In this document: one piece after another, positions 34,485 through 43,448 of the stretch
Position numbering within the stretch: position 1 is the first letter of the stretch
How the letters are laid out: each line of letters opens with the position of its first letter
Assembly (NCBI GenBank): GCA_965662265.1
Contig: CBFIGX010000005.1
Coordinates: forward strand, 62,001 to 126,000
Origin: CBFIGX01 sp965662265
GTDB lineage: Bacteria; Bacteroidota; Bacteroidia; Flavobacteriales; UBA7430
Direction: 5' to 3'
Length of the DNA: 64,000 bases
The notes under the pieces: model-generated
Told to the model about the DNA's origin: nothing
Seen by the model: the letters and a program-made list of their open reading frames with translations, nothing else
Database searches by the model: none
Made by a program: the position numbers and the translations under genes

Positions 34485-34781
34485 CTAATGATCGTGCTCT
34501 TCTCCACAGTGAACTTCGTTAGCGCTTCCAGGCAAAACCATTGATGGTAAAGAATCGCCATCAACATCTAAATAAAGAGTATCCTGAATGGTATATCCAG
34601 TCTCTTCGATATCGTGTAAAGCATCTTCACAATACTCACCTAACTCCATAAGCTCATATTCTGTTCCGTTTATATCTACTACAACATGACATTCAGCACA
34701 TTCGTCTTCACTACACCCTACAAATAGAAATAATGAGAGAGAGGCTAAACACACTTTTAAATTTAAAAAATTACGTTTCAT
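34485..34781 (-). CDS. Small acidic lipoprotein, possible metal binder
   Basis: 98 residues with lipobox FVGC at about residue 23. The mature part is rich in Glu/Asp/Cys/His (EDECAECHVVVDINGTEY near 25; EVHCGEEHDH at the end), a composition that suggests metal binding. No named family recognised. It is divergent from a Fur-family regulator, and two GCAAC-N3-GTTGC boxes lie in the 117 bases between them, so control by that regulator is likely. A periplasmic zinc-related role is inferred. Confidence 0.75.
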   Translation of the reverse strand: MKRNFLNLKVCLASLSLFLFVGCSEDECAECHVVVDINGTEYELMELGEYCEDALHDIEETGYTIQDTLYLDVDGDSLPSMVLPGSANEVHCGEEHDH

Positions 34782-34832
34782 GATAATTGTTTTTTTTTAT
34801 TTTTCTGGTGAAATATTTAATTAGGAAATAAA

Positions 34833-34845
34833 GCAACTTAGTTGC
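34833..34845. promoter_or_regulatory. GCAAC-N3-GTTGC dyad, box 1
   Basis: GCAACTTAGTTGC, a symmetric box upstream of the divergent lipoprotein gene. With the stronger box at 34871 it forms a likely operator pair for the neighbouring Fur-family protein. Confidence 0.6.
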
Positions 34846-34870
34846 AAACATAAATATTATATTTGTTAAC

Positions 34871-34883
34871 GCAACAATGTTGC
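34871..34883. promoter_or_regulatory. GCAAC-N3-GTTGC dyad, box 2
   Basis: GCAACAATGTTGC, extended by near-symmetric flanks to TTAACGCAAC..GTTGCGCTAA (9 of 10 pairs). It lies 15 bases before the fur-family start codon. Such dyads resemble zinc-responsive Zur boxes. Confidence 0.65.
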
Positions 34884-34897
34884 GCTAAAAGAATTAC

Positions 34898-35278
34898 ATG
34901 GGCATCAAAAGAAAAACAAAATCAGTAGACTTCATTCTAAACGAATTCCAAAAAGACAGAGAGGCCATCTCTGCCACAGATTTGGTACATAGACTAAGTA
35001 GTAATTTTAACAAAACAACTGTTTACCGTGTTTTGGAAAAACTAGAGCAAGACGGCACCTTACACTCCTTTACTGGGAAGAATTCTTCAAAATGGTACGC
35101 TAAATGTTATGGATGCAAAGCGGATAATCATATAGATGTGCATCCTCATTTTGAATGTAGTGCTTGCGCTCAAGTAGAGTGTTTGGATGTTGAGATTAGC
35201 ATCCCCACTGTTGCAGACAAGAAGATTAGCAAAGCAGCAGTGCTATTACAAGGTTTATGTAGCAATTGTCTGCATTAG
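34898..35278 (+). CDS. Fur family regulator, probably zinc-responsive
   Basis: 126 residues. N-terminal winged helix with NFNKTTVYRVLEKLEQDG near 39, then the dimer domain with CYGCKADNHIDVHPHFECS near 70 and C-terminal CSNCLH. The CxxC pairs (ECSAC, CSNC) form the structural zinc site and the His cluster a sensory site. Fur, Zur and PerR cannot be separated with certainty. The dyads upstream and the Cys/His-rich lipoprotein neighbour favour a Zur-like role. Converges with mnmE. Confidence 0.85.
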   Translation: MGIKRKTKSVDFILNEFQKDREAISATDLVHRLSSNFNKTTVYRVLEKLEQDGTLHSFTGKNSSKWYAKCYGCKADNHIDVHPHFECSACAQVECLDVEISIPTVADKKISKAAVLLQGLCSNCLH

Positions 35279-35291
35279 GGTTTTAATGACG

Positions 35292-36674
35292 TTACTTTCC
35301 AATACAGAAATCTCTAAATATAGAATCTAGCAGATCGTCTGTGGTAATATCACCGGTAATCTCACCTAAATGGCTTAGTGCCTGACGAATGTCCATAGCC
35401 AATAAATCACCAGACAAATTGCTCTCTAAGCCTTCCTGAACACAAATGATGTTTTCTTGAGCTTTAGTAAGTGCTTCAAAATGTCTGGAATTAGAAACAA
35501 CTATATCATTGTTATGAAGATTTCCTTGATTTACTTGTTTAATTAGCAGACATTTTAGCTGCTTTATATTATATTTTTCTTTTGCTGATAGGTATAGTAC
35601 ATTTGGTAGGACTTCGAATTTGGTATGCAAGTTTTCTAGCTGACCTCTATCTACCTTATTGGCTATGCAGATGAGTTGTTTCCCTACAAGGTGCTCTTTC
35701 ATTTTTAGCAAGTCGGCCAAAAGTTGTTGTGGGTCGTCTTTGGTTGCATCAAATAAAAATAAAACCACCTTAGCTTGAGCTATTTTCTCAAATGTTTTTT
35801 CTATCCCGATACGTTCTACCTGATCTTGAGTTTCTCTAATGCCAGCAGTATCCACAAATCTGAAGCTTACACCTTCAATGAGTAGTTCATCTTCTATAGC
35901 ATCTCGAGTAGTACCTGCAACATCCGATACTATAGCGCGATCTTCGTTTAATAAGGCATTTAAAAGAGTCGATTTTCCAACATTAGGTTCCCCAACTATG
36001 GCTACAGGTATTCCATTTTTTAACACGTTACCTAGAGCAAAAGAATCTATAAGTCTTCGCAAAACAGACTTCAATTTGTTAAGCAGTTTAGTAAGTTGTT
36101 GCCTATCTGCAAATTCTACATCTTCAGTGCTGAAGTCTAGCTCTAACTCAATAAGTGAAGCAAACTTGATGAGCTCTTTTCGCAAAGCACCAATTTCTAA
36201 CGAAAACCCACCACGCATTTGAGACAGGGCCAAATGGTGCGACTTCTCATTTGATGAACTAATAAGGTCTGCTACAGCCTCTGCTTGAGAAAGATCCATT
36301 TTACCATTCATAAAAGCTCTAAAGGTAAACTCTCCTGGTTCAGCTGTTCTACAACCTCTTTTAAGTAAGAGCTGTAAAATTTGTTGTTGAATATATGTAG
36401 ATCCATGACAGGAAATTTCGACTACCTCTTCACCTGTGTATGAGTTTGGCGCCTTAAAAAGAGATACCAATACTTCATCAATCATCTTAGTACCATCCAT
36501 AATATGACCTAAGTGGATGCTGTGTGATTTTTGATCAAGAAGATGTTTGCCTGATTTTACTGATTGAAACAAAGCATCGCAGATGCTTATGGCGTTTGAA
36601 CCAGACACACGTATGACGGCAATAGCAGCAAGACCTGCCGAGGTAGCTAATGCACATATAGTATCTTTTCTCAT
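35292..36674 (-). CDS. mnmE: tRNA modification GTPase MnmE
   Basis: With MnmG, MnmE makes the 5-carboxymethylaminomethyl group on U34 of certain tRNAs. From the chosen start MRKDTICALATSAG (36674; the frame extends 75 bases further, but that part is not conserved) the protein has 460 residues. N-terminal tetrahydrofolate-binding domain, G1 GEPNVGKSTLLNALL, G2/G3 VAGTTRD and DTAGIRE, G4 NKVD, and the C-terminal FCIGK with its essential Cys. mnmG is not in the window. Confidence 0.96.
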   Translation of the reverse strand: MRKDTICALATSAGLAAIAVIRVSGSNAISICDALFQSVKSGKHLLDQKSHSIHLGHIMDGTKMIDEVLVSLFKAPNSYTGEEVVEISCHGSTYIQQQILQLLLKRGCRTAEPGEFTFRAFMNGKMDLSQAEAVADLISSSNEKSHHLALSQMRGGFSLEIGALRKELIKFASLIELELDFSTEDVEFADRQQLTKLLNKLKSVLRRLIDSFALGNVLKNGIPVAIVGEPNVGKSTLLNALLNEDRAIVSDVAGTTRDAIEDELLIEGVSFRFVDTAGIRETQDQVERIGIEKTFEKIAQAKVVLFLFDATKDDPQQLLADLLKMKEHLVGKQLICIANKVDRGQLENLHTKFEVLPNVLYLSAKEKYNIKQLKCLLIKQVNQGNLHNNDIVVSNSRHFEALTKAQENIICVQEGLESNLSGDLLAMDIRQALSHLGEITGDITTDDLLDSIFRDFCIGK

Positions 36675-36867
36675 CAACAATGAATTTTGACAAAAATAAG
36701 TAAAATGAAGTTTACTTAAACTAGAGCCATTATTTAAAATTACACACAAAATTTAACCCACATACAAAAGCCAAAAGCAAGTATGTAAGCAAAGAAGTTT
36801 AGCATCTAAATAGATACTTTTAAAAACTTTTTCACTAATTTTATGCATTAATAAGACAATTATATTT

Positions 36868-38172
36868 ATGAGTAAAAACCAGACTTTGAGTCCCATTCAA
36901 AAGTTTATCAATGCCGAGAGTTTTAGTGGTATCCTTCTATTTTCTGCTACCATTATAGCCTTACTATTCTCTAACCTTCCCTTTTACGAATTGTACGAAT
37001 CTATATGGAATTATAAACTTGGCTTTAAGATCGAGAGTTTCGAGCTCGTAAAACCTCTTATCTTATGGATTAATGACGGATTAATGGCCATTTTCTTTTT
37101 CTTGATTGGTTTAGAAATCAAACGTGAAATTTTAATAGGAGAACTTAATTCTATCAAAAAAGCATCTTTGCCTTTTTTTGCTGCTATTGGAGGTATGATC
37201 GTTCCTTTAGTATTATATATCGTTGTCAATCAAAATCCTGAAACCGAAGGTGGCTGGGGAATATCGATGGCTACAGACATTGCATTTACTTTAGCTATTT
37301 TAAAACTATTGGGTAATAAAGTACCTCTAGGCTTAAAAATTTTCCTAACTGCATTTGCCATCATAGACGACTTGGGAGCAGTACTTATTATTGCCTTGTT
37401 TTATACACAAGAAATTGGTTGGGACTTGCTTCTATACTCTGCAATACTATTAACTATCCTTTATGTACTATCGTATTTAAAAATACATAGTAAATTTTTG
37501 TTACTAAGCTTTGGTTTTGTGGTGTGGCTTTTGTTCTTAAAAGCTGGTGTACACCCAACAATTGCTGGTATTTTATTGGCTTTAGCAATTCCGGTTAGGC
37601 AAAAAATTAACGAATACAAATACGTTGAAGAACTCAAGGCGATTACAAGTAGAATTGTTGACGAATCTAACACAAGTAATTTACCTACCCTCACAGAAAA
37701 ACAGATTGAAGACATTGATAATCTGGAAGACTTGACCAACAGTGTACAATCACCACTTCAACAATTAGAACACAGGCTTCACCACTGGGTAGCCTACTTG
37801 ATTATGCCTGTATTTGCTTTAGCAAATGCGGGTGTACATTTTGGTTCTAACATACAACTAGACTGGAATTTAGTAAGCACTATAATTGTCTCTTTATTTA
37901 TTGGTAAAACTCTGGGTGTATTTATTTTCTCTTATTTAAGTGTTCGATTTAAACTAGCAACCCTTCCCGAAAATATTAATTTCAAGCTCATCTTAGGAAC
38001 AGCTGTTTTATCTGGCTTAGGCTTTACCATGTCCTTATTTATAGGCGGACTTGCTTTTCATGACAATTTCACTTATTTAAGTTCAGCTAAAGTGGGTATT
38101 ATCATCGCCTCTCTCCTATCTGGAATTGTAGGGTATATTATTATTAGAAAAGAAATAAAAGTGAAAGCCTAG
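36868..38172 (+). CDS. nhaA: Na+/H+ antiporter NhaA
   Basis: 434 residues with about twelve membrane segments. The ion-binding Asp pair is D167/D168 in AFAIIDDLGAVLIIA, and the conserved D137 lies in SMATDIAF. NhaA extrudes Na+ in exchange for H+, consistent with a marine, sodium-exposed lifestyle (inference). A polar insert of about 50 residues (near 250-300) between membrane segments is typical of the longer bacterial forms. Single gene. Confidence 0.96.
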   Translation: MSKNQTLSPIQKFINAESFSGILLFSATIIALLFSNLPFYELYESIWNYKLGFKIESFELVKPLILWINDGLMAIFFFLIGLEIKREILIGELNSIKKASLPFFAAIGGMIVPLVLYIVVNQNPETEGGWGISMATDIAFTLAILKLLGNKVPLGLKIFLTAFAIIDDLGAVLIIALFYTQEIGWDLLLYSAILLTILYVLSYLKIHSKFLLLSFGFVVWLLFLKAGVHPTIAGILLALAIPVRQKINEYKYVEELKAITSRIVDESNTSNLPTLTEKQIEDIDNLEDLTNSVQSPLQQLEHRLHHWVAYLIMPVFALANAGVHFGSNIQLDWNLVSTIIVSLFIGKTLGVFIFSYLSVRFKLATLPENINFKLILGTAVLSGLGFTMSLFIGGLAFHDNFTYLSSAKVGIIIASLLSGIVGYIIIRKEIKVKA

Positions 38173-38275
38173 TTTCTAGCGAATCAAAAAACTAAAAATG
38201 TAGTTCATATTTCTTGCTGATTGCAAGAGATTAACTTAATTTCGCATCGAAAATTTTTCGAAAAAAAGACGATAA

Positions 38276-39145
38276 ATGAGCGTATTAGTAAATAAAGACT
38301 CCAAAGTTATTATTCAAGGTTTTACAGGTAAGGAAGGTACTTTTCATGCCTCTCAAATGATTGAATATGGAACTAATGTGGTTGGTGGTGTAACTCCTGG
38401 AAAGGGAGGTCAATCTCACCTAGATCGCCCTGTATTTAACACGGTAACTGAGGCAGTAAAAAAAGCACAAGCCGACACATCTATTATTTTTGTGCCGCCA
38501 GCTTTTGCTGCAGATGCTATTATGGAAGCTGCTGACGCAGGTATCAAAGTAATCATTTGTATTACAGAAGGTGTTCCTACAAAAGATATGGTAACTGTTA
38601 AAAACTATATAAACGATAAAGACTGTCGTTTAATAGGTCCTAACTGCCCTGGAGTAATTACACCTGATGGGGCTAAATGTGGAATTATGCCAGGCTTTGT
38701 TTTTAAAACTGGTAAAGTAGGTGTGGTTTCTAAATCGGGAACTTTAACTTATGAAGCTGCAGATCAAGTGGTGAAATCTGGAATGGGAATAACTACAGCA
38801 ATTGGTATTGGTGGTGATCCTATCATTGGAACTACTACTAAAGATGCTGTAGAATTACTAATGAAAGATCCCGAAACTGAAGGTATCATTATGATTGGTG
38901 AAATTGGAGGTACTATGGAGGCTGATGCTGCCAAATGGATTAAAGAACATGGGACAAAGCCAGTGGTAGGGTTTATTGCCGGACAAACTGCGCCTAAAGG
39001 AAGAACTATGGGGCATGCTGGAGCTATTGTAGGTGGAGCCGACGATACTGCTGAAGCAAAAATGAAGATTATGTCTGAATGTGGAATTCACGTAGTGGTT
39101 TCTCCAGCAGATATGGGATCTAAAATGAAAGAAGTACTTTCCTAA
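38276..39145 (+). CDS. sucD: Succinyl-CoA ligase, alpha subunit
   Basis: TCA-cycle enzyme subunit that carries the phosphohistidine. 289 residues as expected: CoA-binding GFTGKEGTFHA near 15, GPNCPGVITP near 121 and the phosphorylated H247 in KGRTMGHAGAIVGG. The beta subunit (sucC) is not adjacent, which is common in Bacteroidota. A terminator follows. Confidence 0.97.
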   Translation: MSVLVNKDSKVIIQGFTGKEGTFHASQMIEYGTNVVGGVTPGKGGQSHLDRPVFNTVTEAVKKAQADTSIIFVPPAFAADAIMEAADAGIKVIICITEGVPTKDMVTVKNYINDKDCRLIGPNCPGVITPDGAKCGIMPGFVFKTGKVGVVSKSGTLTYEAADQVVKSGMGITTAIGIGGDPIIGTTTKDAVELLMKDPETEGIIMIGEIGGTMEADAAKWIKEHGTKPVVGFIAGQTAPKGRTMGHAGAIVGGADDTAEAKMKIMSECGIHVVVSPADMGSKMKEVLS

Positions 39146-39163
39146 AACATAAATCATATTCCT

Positions 39164-39195
39164 AAAAAAGTCCCGCTTGATGTGGGGCTTTTTTT
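39164..39195 (+). terminator. Terminator after sucD
   Basis: Stem AAAAAAGTCCCGC with GTGGGGCTTTTTT (two wobble pairs), 5-base loop, T-run. Confidence 0.8.
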
Positions 39196-39263
39196 ATGTT
39201 ATTATTTCTTATTCAATACACACAATTCCTTACATTAGCACTATGAAAAATATTTACACCACT

Positions 39264-39734
39264 ATGAAAAAAATACTCTTTTTGTTTCTTGCTATACTTA
39301 GTATTTCATGTCAGAACAACACTCATGAAGTACCTAAGGTGACTCAAAAAATTGAGCATGAAGTAAAATTATGGCAAACAGACATCAATAAAGCGTTAAA
39401 AATGTCTGCAAAAAGTGGCAAACCTATTTTTGCCTTTTTTACAGGAAAAGAATGGTGTGGTTGGTGCAAAAAACTAGATAAGCAAGTTTTAACACAAGAT
39501 GCCTTTAAAAGCTATGCCAAAGAAAATTTAATTCTATTAGAGCTAGATTTTCCACGTGGTAAAAGAAATTTACCAGCAAAGCAAATAGAACTTGCCAATA
39601 AGTTTAATATCAAAGGCTACCCAACGGTGATACTTATGGATGCTCAAACAAACCATATCGCTACAACTGGATACGAAGCAATGAGCCCTGAGCAATATGT
39701 AAGTCATATCCAAAGTTTATTAAACAGTAAATAG
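39264..39734 (+). CDS. Thioredoxin-fold lipoprotein
   Basis: 156 residues from MKKILFLFLAILSISC, with the lipobox Cys at residue 16. ATG 39243 is an alternative start; the frame opens at 39177 inside the sucD terminator. The domain is thioredoxin-like (DUF255/thioredoxin_7 style): FFTGKEWCGWCKKLDKQV gives a CGWC redox pair, and GYPTVILMD the cis-Pro loop. A lipid-anchored periplasmic thiol reductase is likely. It precedes fabG by 27 bases. Confidence 0.85.
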   Translation: MKKILFLFLAILSISCQNNTHEVPKVTQKIEHEVKLWQTDINKALKMSAKSGKPIFAFFTGKEWCGWCKKLDKQVLTQDAFKSYAKENLILLELDFPRGKRNLPAKQIELANKFNIKGYPTVILMDAQTNHIATTGYEAMSPEQYVSHIQSLLNSK

Positions 39735-39761
39735 GGTTGAGTTCACTAAATTAAAATTCAA

Positions 39762-40508
39762 ATGAAATTACTAGAAGGAAAAACGGCAATCGTAACTGGT
39801 GCTACCAGAGGTATTGGTAGAGGAGTTGCCCTAAAGCTAGCAGAACAAGGAGCCAACATTGCATTTACCTATGTGTCTTCAGAAGAAAAAGCATTGGCCA
39901 TAGAAAAAGAATTGCAAGAACTAGGTGTAAAAGCTAAAGCCTACAAATCTGATGCGTCGAAAATGGATGATGCTGAGCGTTTTGTGAAAGATGTGATCGA
40001 TAATTTCGATAGTATTGACGTATTGGTAAACAATGCTGGTATTACCAAAGACAGCCTATTAATGCGAATGAGCGAAGAAGACTTCGACAGAGTAATGGAG
40101 GTCAATTTAAAGTCTATTTTTAACATGACCAAAGCCGTTCAAAGAACCATGCTAAAACAAAGAGCAGGTTCTATTGTAAATATGACTTCTGTAGTAGGTG
40201 TAAAAGGAAATGCAGGTCAAGCTAACTATGCAGCCTCAAAAGCAGGTGTTATTGGTTTCACAAAATCTATAGCTCTAGAACTAGGCTCAAGGAATATACG
40301 ATGTAATGCGATTGCACCAGGTTTTATAGAAACTGAAATGACTGAAAAACTAGGAGAACAAGTTATTGCAGATTGGAGAAATTCTATTCCTTTAAAGCGC
40401 GGTGGTAGTCCAGAAGATGTTGCCAATGCCACATTATTCTTAGCTTCCAACCTTTCGGCCTATGTTACTGGACAAACACTTCACGTTTGTGGAGGAATGT
40501 TAACTTAA
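39762..40508 (+). CDS. fabG: 3-oxoacyl-[ACP] reductase
   Basis: Short-chain dehydrogenase of fatty acid elongation. 248 residues, GATRGIGRG cofactor loop near 13, NNAGIT near 90 and catalytic triad S143, Y156, K160 (YAASKAG). C-terminal LHVCGGM fits FabG. It overlaps in context with the following membrane protein gene, which starts 9 bases later, so they may be cotranscribed. Confidence 0.95.
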   Translation: MKLLEGKTAIVTGATRGIGRGVALKLAEQGANIAFTYVSSEEKALAIEKELQELGVKAKAYKSDASKMDDAERFVKDVIDNFDSIDVLVNNAGITKDSLLMRMSEEDFDRVMEVNLKSIFNMTKAVQRTMLKQRAGSIVNMTSVVGVKGNAGQANYAASKAGVIGFTKSIALELGSRNIRCNAIAPGFIETEMTEKLGEQVIADWRNSIPLKRGGSPEDVANATLFLASNLSAYVTGQTLHVCGGMLT

Positions 40509-40517
40509 TATTTTTTG

Positions 40518-42593
40518 ATGCTTCAATTTGAACATCACATAATTTATATCGTAGCAGCAATGATTCTTTCATTGCTGCTTGCATTATATGTATACTACCA
40601 AGACTCTAGGTTTAGCAAGAGCCCTACGGCTATTAAAACATTACTGATAGCACTCCGATTTATCTCCTTGAGTATCCTATGTATTTTATTATTAAAGCCT
40701 AAATGGATTAAAGAACATAAGGTAACAGAAAAACCTATTGTTGTGTTTCTTCAAGATGGTTCTGAATCACTAATAAATGGAAGTGACTCTGTATTTTATA
40801 GGACTAAATTAAGTGAAGTACTTAGCAATAATGTGCAAGAGTTAAACACTGATTTCATGGTGCACTCCTACACATTTAGCGATACGCTTTATAAGGGATT
40901 GACTAACGATTTTTCCGGTTCTAAAACAAATATTTCTAGAGCGTTAAAAAATATTGACGATAGGTATTACAATAGAAATCTAGCGGCCATCATTCTTTTA
41001 TCTGATGGAAACTACAATACCGGATTAAACCCTTTATATATAGTTAAAGAGATGAATTCTCAAATATATACTGTGGGCTTGGGAAACGACTCGGTATTTA
41101 CTGACCTTAAAATTGCAAATGTACAGCACAACGATATCGCGTATCTAAACAATAAGTTCCCTCTTCAATTTGAAATTTACAGCAATAATGAAGTGCCTAT
41201 TAAATCAATGCTTAAGGTGTACCACAATTCAAAATTATTACGTGAAGAATGGCTCACTATAAATGCTGGAACAGCTATCGAAAAAAAAATATTGTTAGAA
41301 ACAACAGATGTAGGAATTCAATATTATACAATTGCCCTTGAACCAATAGAAAATGAGAAGAATACAGCTAACAACACCCAAGAAATTGCCATAGAAGTTC
41401 TCGATAACAGACAAAAAGTTTTAATCTTATCTGGGTCTCCACATCCAGACATTGCGGCAATTACCGGTGCCTTGTCTGAGGGTGATAATTTCGAAATAAT
41501 ACACTCTAACATTAAAGATTATACAGGAAATTTCGAAGCGTTTGACTTGGTCTTACTTCACCAAATTCCCAACATCAATCAAGCAAATAAGAATGTTATA
41601 TCAAAAATAAAGGATTGTGATGTTCCCCTTTTTATTATTGGTGGAACACAAACCAATTGGGAGGAATTTAATCAAGTACAAGACCTCATTACTATAAATA
41701 CTAAATACACCAATCAAGAAGTTTTTGGTGTATTACAAGATAACTTTAGTCCTTTTTATCTGACTGATGCTTGCCAACAATTTATTAATACCTGCCCACC
41801 ACTTATAACAACATTCGCAGACATCAAAAATAATGCTGTTAAATACAGCCTACTAAGACAAGAAATTGAAGGCATTGAAACTGCTTATGAATTACTTTGT
41901 TTTGGTGATAACGAGGAAAAAAATACAGCAATATTATTGGCCGAAGGTATATGGCGATGGAGACTTTTTGATTACAAAAAAAATAATAATCACGCTAATT
42001 TCAATGAATTTATTCAGTCTATATGTCAATTTCTTACCCTAAATAAAGACAAGAGAAAATTACGACTAAAATACCCTAAACTGATTAATCAAGATGACGA
42101 CTTCACTCTTGATGTACAACTATATAATGACAATTATCAGCTGGTAAAACAGGCAGATATGACATTAAATATTCAAAGCGCAAATGGTATTGAATATAGC
42201 TATGCCTTAAAAAATTATGGAGATAGGTATAAGCTAAAACTCAACAATCTTCCTGTTGGTAGTTATAATTTTGAACTTAACGCTACCTACAGCAATAACA
42301 ATACAGCCCTAAAGGGTACATTTACTATTTTGCCATCAAATATCGAACAGAAAGAACAAGTTTCTCAATGGGATGTACTTCGTATGTTAAGTGACCAATC
42401 AAATGGTATTTATATTCCTAAGGAGAATATCAACGCTACAGCTACTATAGTGAAAGAAAATACAAAATCTAGTAGTTTAACATATTATAGCAAAAAGCTA
42501 AGCGATATCATCAATCAAAAACTAATCTTTTTAGTACTTTTGCTAAGTCTATTTACAGAATGGGCAGTAAGAAAAAGTTTAGGCACTCATTAA
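40518..42593 (+). CDS. VWA-like membrane protein, unknown
   Basis: 691 residues from ATG 40518 (an in-frame TTG lies one codon upstream). Two N-terminal membrane segments (about 8-26 and 40-60) and one near the C-terminus (about 670-685). The part after the first segments looks like a von Willebrand factor A-like fold: VVFLQDGSESL near 75 in place of the usual DxSxS, TNISRALKNI near 140 and AIILLSDGNYNTG near 158. The metal-ion site appears degenerate. The middle (LILSGSPHPDIAAI near 305) resembles a glutamine-amidotransferase-like fold found in such Bacteroidota proteins. Function unknown. Confidence 0.75.
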   Translation: MLQFEHHIIYIVAAMILSLLLALYVYYQDSRFSKSPTAIKTLLIALRFISLSILCILLLKPKWIKEHKVTEKPIVVFLQDGSESLINGSDSVFYRTKLSEVLSNNVQELNTDFMVHSYTFSDTLYKGLTNDFSGSKTNISRALKNIDDRYYNRNLAAIILLSDGNYNTGLNPLYIVKEMNSQIYTVGLGNDSVFTDLKIANVQHNDIAYLNNKFPLQFEIYSNNEVPIKSMLKVYHNSKLLREEWLTINAGTAIEKKILLETTDVGIQYYTIALEPIENEKNTANNTQEIAIEVLDNRQKVLILSGSPHPDIAAITGALSEGDNFEIIHSNIKDYTGNFEAFDLVLLHQIPNINQANKNVISKIKDCDVPLFIIGGTQTNWEEFNQVQDLITINTKYTNQEVFGVLQDNFSPFYLTDACQQFINTCPPLITTFADIKNNAVKYSLLRQEIEGIETAYELLCFGDNEEKNTAILLAEGIWRWRLFDYKKNNNHANFNEFIQSICQFLTLNKDKRKLRLKYPKLINQDDDFTLDVQLYNDNYQLVKQADMTLNIQSANGIEYSYALKNYGDRYKLKLNNLPVGSYNFELNATYSNNNTALKGTFTILPSNIEQKEQVSQWDVLRMLSDQSNGIYIPKENINATATIVKENTKSSSLTYYSKKLSDIINQKLIFLVLLLSLFTEWAVRKSLGTH

Positions 42594-42602
42594 TTAATTA
42601 CT

Positions 42603-43418
42603 ATGAATCAAAACATCAATCCTTTTGTTATTGTCGCTGGAGCGATATTCTTCTTTTTAATGCTAGTAGGGTCTAGTGCTACAGTAACTATTCAACCTGG
42701 AGAAAGAGCTATTATCTTTAGAAAGTTTACTAGCGGGCTCGACAAAGACAATATAATGAAGCCTGGATTTCATATTATTGCGCCTTGGAATAAAGTATAT
42801 ACCTATGAGGTAAAAGAGCAAAAAGTAGAAGAAAGTATGGATATTCTGGACAAAAACGGTTTATCTATGACTATTGAAATAACTGTTCGTTTCAATCCTA
42901 CCTACAATCAAATTGGTTTCCTTCACGAAGAGTTTGGCAGCTCATATGTTGACAGACTTGTTATACCTGAAGTTCGATCTTCGGCACGTAAGGTAATGGG
43001 ACGATATGAAGCAGAGGAAATTTACTCTACTAAACGTAATGAGGTAGAATCTTCTATTATCGAAGAGACGAAACATATTTTAGCGAATAACAATGTTGAA
43101 ATGAAAGCTCTGTTAATTCGCTCTATTAGACTGCCAGAAAAAATACGACAAGCTATTGATGACAAGCTCAAGCAAGAACAAGAAGCTGCAGCCTACAGAT
43201 ACCGTTTAGAAAAAGAACAAAGTGAAGCGGAAAGAAAACGTATTGCTGCTGAAGGAGAAGCAGCAGCAAATAAGATTGTGAACAGTTCACTAACTCCTAA
43301 TCTATTAAAAATGAGAGGTATTGAAGCAACCATTGAACTTTCGAAGTCGCCTAACTCTAAAGTTGTTGTAATAGGTTCCGGAGACGATGGAATGCCATTG
43401 ATATTAAACAATAATTAA
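42603..43418 (+). CDS. Prohibitin/SPFH family protein
   Basis: 271 residues with one N-terminal membrane segment (about 8-27), then an SPFH/band-7 domain (TIQPGERAIIFRKFTSG, KPGFHIIAPW, VPEVRSSARKVMGRYEAEEI-like region near 125) and a long coiled coil (about 180-235, KLKQEQEAAAYRYRLEKEQ). Prohibitin-type proteins form membrane rings linked to protease control and membrane order. It follows the VWA-like gene by 9 bases, and the unit ends at a terminator. Confidence 0.9.
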   Translation: MNQNINPFVIVAGAIFFFLMLVGSSATVTIQPGERAIIFRKFTSGLDKDNIMKPGFHIIAPWNKVYTYEVKEQKVEESMDILDKNGLSMTIEITVRFNPTYNQIGFLHEEFGSSYVDRLVIPEVRSSARKVMGRYEAEEIYSTKRNEVESSIIEETKHILANNNVEMKALLIRSIRLPEKIRQAIDDKLKQEQEAAAYRYRLEKEQSEAERKRIAAEGEAAANKIVNSSLTPNLLKMRGIEATIELSKSPNSKVVVIGSGDDGMPLILNNN

Positions 43419-43446
43419 AAAAAAGAGCTTCGGCTCTTTTTTTTTT
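43417..43446. terminator. Bidirectional terminator with UUCG loop
   Basis: Perfect stem AAAAAAAAGAGC with GCTCTTTTTTTT around a TTCG tetraloop, between the prohibitin gene and converging yifB/comM. Confidence 0.9.
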
Positions 43447-43448
43447 GA

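Noticed and set aside
36675..36749. Longer start of mnmE
   Set aside because: MnmE proteins begin with the MRKDTICA-like strand. The extra 25 codons are not family-like.
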